DNA of 64,000 nt from Diorhabda sublineata (lineage: Eukaryota > Arthropoda > Insecta > Coleoptera > Chrysomelidae), in assembly GCF_026230105.1 (NCBI RefSeq), contig NC_079477.1, positions 4,345,001-4,409,000 of the forward strand, in the 5' to 3' direction. The notes beneath the pieces are model-generated. The model saw only the letters and a list, made by a program, of their open reading frames with translations. It made no database searches and was not told the origin of the DNA. A program made the position numbers and the translations under genes. Positions 55,277 to 64,000 of the stretch are shown in pieces; the stretch's first letter is position 1; every line of letters begins with the position of its first letter.

Positions 55277-58200
55277 GGGGGTGAGTTTGGGAAGAAATAC
55301 GACCCCGAAGCTTTTAACGAATTTATCAAATTAGAAAAGGTATTCAAATGTTAATTTATTCTTTTCGTTTTAGACCTAATAGTGTCTTATTGAGTTTCCT
55401 TTTATTTTAAGTAGTGTTAACTCGAGCCGATAGAATCCCATTGGATTTAATGGACTTCTGTTTGTCAATTTGTTGAATAGAATTATTGGTAGCTCTCGCC
55501 TTATTCATCAACTATTCCGCATATCTAATTTATTTTATACTTTCTGCATTTGCTAACACACCGTATTTATGCAAATAAAAGTTACTTCATTTGGGATCTG
55601 ATCCATCACTATAGAAAGTTGTTGGTTACATCATGGTCTGCGGAAGACGTGAATTGATGACCATCGCTCTAGAACTTTCTGAGAAGGGTAATGTATCAGT
55701 TATATTATGGAGCCTCGGGTAACGAACTATTTTTGGTTTATTAACGACGACGTTTTCATTTATTTTTTTTTTCTGAATGACTGTAGACGACAGCAGATCA
55801 TGAGGCATTTTTCAGCTGTCGCCGATGTTATAAGAGAAATTTTTGTATATTAACAATGGTTAGTAGTTGAATGTTTGTTTTGGTTTTATCAGATTTGATT
55901 TATCATTTATAGATAATAATAAATGATTAAAATATCCTTGAATATTTTTTATCAGTTTATCGCAGTTTTTAGGAGAATTTTGGAATCTATGGTAAAAAGA
56001 AATACTCCATACAAAGTTTGAAAATTTATTTCTGCATTTATAACTTTGTTTCGAATGGTATTTCGGTATTTATGGGAAGTTTGTTACTTCCAATAAGGAG
56101 GGGTATATATAAGATTATAGCTATAATTTAAAAATTCTAAATTTTCCAGGTTTTGTAACAATTCTGAAAGTCGTTGACTGGAACCTCTGATAGAGCCCAA
56201 GTCAGTTATTTATCCTCAATCTTTTCTTTTTTTAAATCGCAGAGATATAGATCTGGAGACCATTTCTTGAAATGTATCAATTACTTCGCTAGCAACAGGA
56301 TCATCCGCGGCTGTCAAAAACGCAAATCCTTATAGATTTTTTTTCAAGGAAACATTGTGCGTGGCTTATATAACCATATACTTTACCCTAAATTATAGCC
56401 GCCGAATAGCCTTATTTCGTACAGAATTTGAACGCTTTACCACAAGCGCAGCCAAAACAATCAGCTTATGCTTGTGCTTTCTAGCTTATGGCTAAAGAAA
56501 CATAAAATTCCGAATGGGAAACCCAAAATATGCGTACAAATAAGCAAATCATTTTGTAAAAATATTCACATATTCACATATTCACATATTTTTTTACATA
56601 GGTACTAATCTACACCTAAATATGCATTTATTACATAAAGTAAATTGTCGTTAGTTATAAACTACTATATACTAAACGACTAAATATTTTTCGAAATTCT
56701 CAATTGAAGAATTTCGTCTTCTATTTGAATATAAAAATTTATTAATTGAAAAACTTTTTGCCACATCAACTGTTGTAATAAGGGCGTTTTCATTGCTTCT
56801 TATTGCAGGATCTAAATCAATGGTATCAATTAATTCTCCCTAAAAAATATTAGCCACTTGGTTAGGTTAGGTTAGGCTGTTGTTATTTACAATTATTTTT
56901 AATCAAGTTTCAAAATTTTTGTCAGTTTATGCCTCTCGTTCGGCCTTTGGAAAAGCTGCTTCAGACCTATAATTACTTTTTTATAAACGAAAATTGCTGT
57001 TTTATTTCTGAGTTGTACTCAACATCTCTTCAAAAGCACAAATAAATATTGCAGACCGCCCAACAGAACTCAAAGGTTTAAAACGACTTATTCTTAATTT
57101 CTGACTGGTATTACTCATATATTTTCTTTGAACTGTTTGAATGCTTCGGAATAGCAGATTTATGAAATTATTTTGTCTTAATACGCCTGTCAAAGCTCTA
57201 TATCTTTCAAAATTTCCTCAATTATGCACAATGCAACACTTATTGCGTGTGTTTCCAGTTTCTAATTATATATTTAACTACTTACATAAAATAAGTTATT
57301 TCATTTTATTTTGCCCAAACTTTTGTAACTTCTTTTGTGAAGGATGATCGTTGGAGAAGTTTTTGTTTCTTTAGCCACTTTGCATCTGTACCTAGAAGAT
57401 AATTTGTCCAGAATTATACATTTCATTGTTCTGTTTTCAAAAATTCTTGCATTCTTCCTGAGAACGTCCTGAGGTACATAATGTTCAAAGGTACACACTT
57501 TTTCCAACACATTTTTTTAAAAAACCAATTATAATAGAAGAGAGAATATAAAAATAATTTATCACTTCAAATTTAACTAAAATGTAAATTGAATCTTCCT
57601 GATACTATATCAAAATTTAAATTCCTTTCTCTTCCTTAAAAAATGTAACAGCCTGTCAAATCTATCAAAATTCATTTTTGTCCTAGAGTTTGAAACAAAA
57701 ACCTACAATCTTACATCCACGTATCTTGCAGGTAAAATCTACCGCCGTTTTGATTTCTTGTGTATACAAAAACTCTCGTAACTTTATACTGATTAATAAA
57801 TATATCTGACGTGACAGGATCTGCAGGGTGTCTTGGGGCGCGTATCGTTTTTCATTTTTACCTGTTGACAGCTCCTAAAAAATGGTTCTTCACCTAATGG
57901 AATTCCCGATAGTTTTCAACTGATGAAATTGATTTTTTTATTAGATGTTTATGGAAAATAAACCAGTGGGCAGTTCTTAGCTGATTGTTTTTAGTATATT
58001 TTCTTATCACTCGGTAATAGTCAAACAATGATATAGTTAATCCAAATTCATTCAATTCTATTTTAAAAAAATTCATTAAAACTTAGACAAACTCACTTGA
58101 CAACATAGCACTAATATTACGTATTTACTTGAGGTAGACATAATCTGATATGCTTGTATTCAGCGACCATACAAAAATTCGGCTTCTCTTTCCAAACCAT

Positions 58201-59047
58201 TGGTGATGGATGATCGGCAGCCTTTTGAGTTAAAAGAACCGAAAAGAAGATGCGGGTAGATATGAAGCACAGCTAATCACGGAGTGATAGCCGTTTTGCG
58301 AGACGCGAGAAAAATAAATCGAGCCACGAAAACTGACGTGTGATTATTCGGATTGAATATGAAGCGAAAAAATGCTAATGATGTAGCAAAAAAGTTCGTA
58401 ATATTAATATGAAAAACCCTATTCACGTACTGTGTATAATATAACTTGAAAAACTACATCGTTTGAATAATGTTTAATATGGTCCTTGTTCATTTCAGTC
58501 TTTTCTTCATTTTGTTTAGTTGTTTGTAAAAGATTCCGAAATCTTGCGACATAATTATTTGAAAATATAGTTACTTAATCACTTCTAATCCTTTATAAAC
58601 GAAAATCAACTAAAATTAGTCATACCCGAAGAATCTATATTACTTCATCTCATTTCTTCAACCAAAATCCATTGAATCACAGATGTCCGAATGAATTTTT
58701 TTAGTTTTAATTTTTCAAATTGAAAAAAGGTTGTGAACCAACTCAAGTTATTTTACATTTTGTTGTATTCAAATAGAAAGTACTTATTCATGAAAATCTG
58801 GCAATATTGTCAATGAGACATTTGTTTACAGTAGACAAATTAAGCTTAGAAAAATTATTGTTAGATGGTAGTTATGATCAAAATTATAAGTCATTCTGCT
58901 TTCCAAACAAATTTCCAACTATAAAAATTTTATTTTCAAAAATTAGTTTATTCCCAACAAATTCTTTGAGACCAATTATTTACGAAACTAATAAATTATT
59001 ACCATTTCCTTTCTATTCAACAAAACTTCCTATTCACTAATTAACAG
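55277..59047. other. Long AT-rich stretch with short simple repeats
   Basis: No gene is supported. It holds three and a half copies of ATTCACAT-type units at 56568-56592 and (GGTTA)3 at 56860-56876. The short frames (57002-57510, 58807-59040) show no motif. Confidence 0.4.
56860..56876. repeat. Short interstitial telomere-type run, (GGTTA)3
   Basis: GGTTAGGTTAGGTTAGG, the insect telomere unit in the opposite orientation to the run at 15011. Confidence 0.7.
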
Positions 59048-59560
59048 CTAATTAATAGCGGTGGAAATGGACCGTGTTTGTTTTGAAGTTCCTCGTTCAT
59101 TTTCCAAGAAAAAGATTGTGTAAATTTTTGGAACGTCATTTAGGCCTACTTCTAATAGCCATAAATCATTAGAAACACAGACGACTTCCTCTTCACGAGC
59201 ATAGGCAAGGTAATTGAGAAGTTCCTTTATTTTGTTTGGCTTCGACCACGAGAATCACATTGTAATTATGTTAAAATTTTTTTCATTTTGATTACCGTAA
59301 TTGAGTACATAATTTTCTTTTGTTTGAGTTGAAAATTCCAAGTATTTATGTCTGATATTTCCTCGAGGAAATCAATGTCGATGTTTTTAAAAACCATTTC
59401 TAGCAAATGTTGAACTTTTAATTCCAAGAATCTCTTCCCAACAAATATTAAGTACTGATGAAATGATCGGGTCACTTATTATAAATATTGGTTGCACCAG
59501 TTCATCTTCTGATTCCGATTCTGATTAAGATTTGGGAGAATTAGCTCAACAATGTTTATG
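59048..59560 (-). pseudogene. Unassigned coding-like frame with three to four internal stops
   Basis: One minus-strand frame runs for about 170 codons: ESESEDELVQPIFIISDP (about 59530), LNICWEEILGIKSSTFARN, two to three stops, KYLEFSTQTKENYVLNYGNQ, a TGA at 59255-59257, then FSWSKPNKIKELLNYLAYAR and EEEVVCVSNDLWLLEVGLND, VPKIYTIFFLENERG, ending at TAG 59048-59050. The last 68 codons are uninterrupted and have balanced, protein-like composition. An acidic N-terminal patch and Trp-rich middle suggest a decayed transposon ORF or a dead host exon. Family not recognised. Confidence 0.45.
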
Positions 59561-61583
59561 TTCGAGCTATTCAGAGCATATACAGAAAGTCAAAAGGCTG
59601 ATTCTTTCATTTTGTATTCTAACAATACGTTTGTATCAGTATTACTTGATTTTATTGAAAATGTTAATGAAGAAATTTAAAACTACATGAGTTGCAAATA
59701 AATTCGTTTCTCTTTTATGATAATTATTATTTATTTCTAATTGAGTTTTAAAATGAAAAACAACACGATATTTTATTGAAATTCGATAAAAAAATCTGTC
59801 TACTTGTTGTGCCCTTTCATTAGTGTCAAACGTATTTTCGAATAGAATATTCTACATGCTCTACCTGACCCTTCTTCATATAAAAAACATTTTTCTACAT
59901 TCAATATTTGTGTTCATTATTATCCTTTACCCTTTTCACTTTATGTTCGAAACTCTGTTGGAGTCCATTCATATCAGATGCAACAAGATATAACATGTCA
60001 TATTTTCGTGTCTACACCCCATTCAAGAAGTCGTGACTTAGGGAATCTTACTTTTCGGTTCGGTCGCTACGGGTTGGTTTAGAAAAAAAAAACTGACAAT
60101 AAATCTCGTGGTGGCCTTTTTACTACTGAAAAACGGATAACGTTGAAGTAAGCCGGTTTTTTTGACGGTAGATTTTTCTTCTTGTGTACAAATAATTTTT
60201 TCAAGAATTTTTCGCAGAATAAATATTTCATGAGGTCTATGTCAAAAAATTTGATACATATTTCATCATTTTATTGACGATAAAATTCCTTCAAAGTATT
60301 AAAAAAATTTATTGGGAGGTGGACGACATTGAGGTATTTTTTGTAAAAACTTTTGGAGTCTGAAGTCTCTAGGCGAGTGAAATTTCATAATGGACTACCT
60401 TTTATTTATGTAAAATCAGTCTGTAAGCTACTAATGGAATTCTCTATATCTCTATAACGCTCAATTTTTGACCAAAAACAGCAACATAATAAAATAGTGG
60501 AGAAATTGCTTTAAAGCTGGCATTTGTGGGAAACAATACATCATAATATGTAGGAATCTAATGGCTTGAAGAGAGCAAATCAAAATATGAAAATCTGGAC
60601 GCAGGCGGATGTCCAATCAATTATTTTGAAGGGCAGTGAACAAATGGGGCCTACGACTGTAAATAATAAGGGCAGAATGACTTGAATGAAGTAATATTCT
60701 GCGCAGGGTATCCAAAATAAGTGAATAACATTCATCTGGAGATCATGATACGCCTTCCAAGTCGAAGTATTCGTTGTGATGTGGTGTGGACATCCTTTAC
60801 GGTTGTGCTGGAGTGCAACTAGTGAGTGGTGACTGTAGCTTTTATAAATCTTTTAGTAGTATACTCGAAAGACAAATTTGTAAATGAGATGTAAATACCT
60901 GATATGAGACGAATTAAGGCACTCATAGATGAACCTTCTACCTCTCTTACCCTATAGCTTGCGTCGTGACGTTAAAAGGTTCAAGCCAAATTGCTTGATT
61001 AGCTGATTAGCTGACATCAACCTTTTTAACTGACAAGCAATTAAAGAAGATGGAAGAGAAAGTAACATATAATAGCAAAGAATATCTAAAGTAGTTAGTT
61101 CTTATTATATATGAAACATTTGCTAATTGAAGCTTTCAGTAGTGCATTAACTAGCTTTCTATCGAATTAATCAAATTATAAACGACCTTATTCGTCTATT
61201 GCATCACTATCTACTGTACGGTTATATGTATCTACATTACCTCTACATCAAGACTTCAATAAACGTTTTTAGTTGTCGAATCATGCCGCGAAGCTCAAAG
61301 CTCAATCTAATTTTCCAATTTCGATACGTTACACGCCCGACCAAGCGTCTACATCATACACTTCCTTCATAATAGCGTCGCTATCTATTTGGATATTGGA
61401 AAATTTGATCATGTGTTGTCTTTTAATAAATTTTCCTACAATCGGTTATAGAAGTTCATTTCATGAAATAATGAGATAGATAGAAGATACTTTATACCAG
61501 TGTTGGTTGAGAAATTTTTTACCTTAACCTAAAGATATCAGAATTTGTCAATCTCCAAAATTTTTAACGCTAACAATCATAGG
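59561..61583. other. AT-rich stretch, nothing recognised
   Basis: No gene is supported. Interlocking inverted repeats occur at 60971-61041. Confidence 0.4.
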
Positions 61584-62010
61584 AGTGAGTCGTCGTGAAG
61601 ATTTTTTTTGAAATGAGAAAAATTGGGTATCGAGATGTCTTTAAATATTTGTTTTTAAAAGGCAATACGTAAATAAAGGAGGAGTTGAAAAACTAGCGAT
61701 ATTATCGGAGAAAGTTCACTAAATGGTAATTGACGACCGTCGGATTAAGTTTAGAGTGGTAGAAGAGGCTATCGACAAATCAAAACAACGCATGTGTCAT
61801 ATACTGATTGACGTTTTGGATCAAAACCGCATAAACATTTCTCAGGCCTTATTTAAACATAATAAGTTGGATTATTTGCATCGAATCGTAAGTATAAATG
61901 AAACTTGCATCCACCACTACACTCCTATAACGAAAAAATAGTCTAGACAGCCGATTGCAAAGAGCGAACTTACTCCGAAAAAAGCAAAGAAGGCTTCGGG
62001 GTAGTCATAG
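61584..62010 (+). pseudogene. Mariner transposase relic (third lineage)
   Basis: After a weak N-terminal trace, one frame from about 61708 reads EKVH, a stop, then MVIDDRRIKFRVVEEAIDKS and KQRMCHILIDVLDQNR (helix-turn-helix part, 'EKVHDMVLDDRR.K.REIAEA...S..R..HIL.E.LG'). A deletion follows, then HRIVSINETCIHHYTPITKK (catalytic block, where the usual first Asp of DETWIHHYTPE is Asn), a stop, SELTPKKAKKASG. The second half of the catalytic domain is missing. Confidence 0.8.
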
Positions 62011-64000
62011 GTTGGTATTAATCTTCAAAAGGTTAAAAAACTGAATGATTATGGAGAAAAATGTCTTGTTTCTATGTTAGGAACATAAATAGAGTTTTCT
62101 ATTGGAATATGTCATGAAATGACGTCTTTCAACCGGAATGCATGATCGAAAAGAATGAATTGGTACTACGAATGTGTAAAATTGACAAGATTCGCTCATT
62201 GATAACCCAACTGATCACTCATGTTGAAGAAGAAATATTCCAACCCTCGTAATGGATATTTTGAGTACTTCTGTCTAGGAGCAAGGAAAGGAGGAAATGT
62301 TTGAATTTGTCTAAAAAAAATTAGAATTAAATTTTTGTTTGGAATCAGATTTGGTTAAATGAGAGAGTGAGGTTAAAATAACTGTCATACAATCAGATAA
62401 ATCGTAACTTTTATCTGTAATTTGAGCCCAACCAATCATTTTCAATTAGGTTAAGTTGGAGAAAGAGAGCTGTAAAGTAAAGAAGTAGGTGTAGCTAAGG
62501 TCCAAAATGAAACTTTTAGATTTTTTAATTTGGATATTATGAAGAAGACATGAAACTTGTTGTTTAGGATGTTCTGAAAAATTTCACGTATAGTAAGAAA
62601 TTCAGCAGAAAGAGATAAGTAAGTTTGAATTTTGTTAAGATTTGGAATAGTGTCAATTTTGGTCTAAATTATTCTAAAATATTGAATCAGTCATTTCAGA
62701 GACAAACAGTAGTTTCCATGGCTTTGGTTCTGTGAATGTTTTTAAACATATCTCATTACATAAATTTTTTCAAGTTTAATTGTCACTAAATTTATGAATA
62801 ATTCAGTCATTGAAGTTTCTAGAATTTTTTGCTCATATGGATCAGCATACCGTATACAAAAATCACTACAAACTTACGAAATCTTCATATAATTGAGTAC
62901 CTGATAATCGAAACAGTAATTTGGCTGTCTCAAGGACGATCCTGTTCCGCACGAAATACTAATTTCAGCACCTGATTATGGTATACAGTAACACCTATAA
63001 TTAGTTTCGTTAGCCTTCTTTTTTCGTGCACACTGAGGAATCATTTTTGGCCAGAAGAAACAATTTAAATACTCTTCAAAAACAACGTTCAATAAAAAAC
63101 AAAGTGAGTTGGGTATTTTTTTGTACTCATACGAATCCTTATATATTAGAATAAAGCTAACTACTAGTTAAAACAAACGGAATTAGAAAGTTCGTCACCA
63201 GAAATTACGTTTCCATCTTTTTACCTTCAAGTATCATCTTATAAAAGATAACTGCTAAATGTTGAGCTTATTTTTACAAATAATTTGTTCAAGTTAAGAG
63301 TTAACGACCTCTGAATTTGCGGAACAAATTTTATTATAAAATATATTTGTTCTAATTTATTTTCAAATCTAACAAATATCTTTCATGCAAAAGCTTTGCT
63401 TTTATGAAATAAGCCATCATTTTTTTTTCACATGCATTCGCTTTTTCTCACCGTGGAACAAAAAACACGACGAATTGATTATTCAGATTGCTGTTTACAA
63501 CTGTCTCTACACATCTGAACCAAATTCCTCGTCTTATGGACTGTATCCTAAGAAAGTCATACGTAGCACAAAAATAGGTTTATGAATATGACCTTTTGGC
63601 ATTGTTTATCAGTTATTGTAAAGAAGAAGATTCAAGAACGATACTATTATTGTACTTTATTGGGCTAATTGAAGGATATCAAAAAGAAATGATCCTTCAT
63701 GAACATCGAATTGATTCCGTACCGTACTAGATCTGGCCCCAGCGACTCAGGAAGACATTCTTTCAAGAAAGTATTAATCATCTGAAGAATCAACACAAAA
63801 GAAACCTACTTTTAGATAAAAATGATCTAAAACAATTGAGAAAGCATTATTTGATTTTCGAAACAAATCTTGATGGATGAAATCGAATTGCACCACAACA
63901 TTTATTTTTTGTTGACCAAATTGTTACGTCGGCTTAAAATGAATTTGTTAAAGATTATTTGGAAAAAAAAACATCTGACTCCTTGGAAAATTGATGGATG
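62011..64000. other. AT-rich stretch, nothing recognised
   Basis: No supported gene. A possible mariner-type trace near 63725-63800 (LDLAPA-like) is too weak to call. Confidence 0.4.

Noticed and set aside
63700..63830. Possible mariner catalytic segment (LDLAPA-like)
   Set aside because: A single short resemblance with no supporting neighbouring motif.

Overview
The window reads as intergenic or heterochromatin-like DNA from an insect genome. It is strongly AT-rich, holds no intact host gene that I can support, and carries insect-type mobile elements. Degenerate (TTAGG)n tracts, the ancestral insect telomere repeat, lie at 15011-15040 and 56860-56876. A beetle is plausible from the mix of families, but the species cannot be fixed from this sequence. 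No tRNA, rRNA or CRISPR array was seen.

The one intact gene is the gag-pol ORF (16285-21393, 1702 codons) of a complete BEL/Pao LTR retrotransposon at 15782-21600. Its two 175-bp LTRs read as identical, it has a tRNA-Tyr-type primer-binding site, and it is flanked by the 5-bp target duplication GATTC, so it is a young insertion. It sits inside an older, internally deleted Ty3/gypsy-type element on the minus strand (about 15364-22405), recognised by diverged LTRs, a TGGCGCAG primer-binding site and a purine tract.

Region by region: 0.45-1.8 kb is a decayed ORF of a multicopy insect family (minus). 2.7-3.0 and 5.4-7.3 kb are a roughly 300-bp satellite family. 8.7-9.1 kb is a mariner relic. 9.6-10.1 kb is a long hairpin followed by the C-terminal end of a Crypton-like tyrosine recombinase. 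10.3-11.2 kb are non-LTR retrotransposon tails. 11.9-13.7 kb is a degenerate array with a unit of about 30 bp. 14.2 kb is a hAT-like fragment. 14.8-15.4 kb is a 118-bp repeat, a telomere-like tract and an inverted copy. 15.4-22.4 kb is the nested gypsy/BEL pair. 22.5-25.6 kb is a second block of the 30-bp array, broken up by a 1.05-kb TIR element that still has a TATA box and first exon, by a Penelope-like inverted repeat, by an eIF5A retropseudogene and by non-LTR fragments. 26-28 kb holds DDE-transposase remnants and an unassigned coding-like frame. From 29 to 62 kb, scattered non-LTR, Penelope, Tc1/mariner and unnamed transposon-ORF relics are separated by long AT-rich stretches.

The elements do not form a functional pathway; the window is a stratified graveyard of insertions. 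The best candidates for something undescribed are the TIR element with promoter and exon (22836-23884), the Crypton-like fragment next to a long hairpin, the inverted repeat enclosing a hammerhead-like core, and three coding-like frames of unknown identity (27736-28008, 54944-55276, 59048-59560). Family names are assigned from remembered motifs, not from a search.
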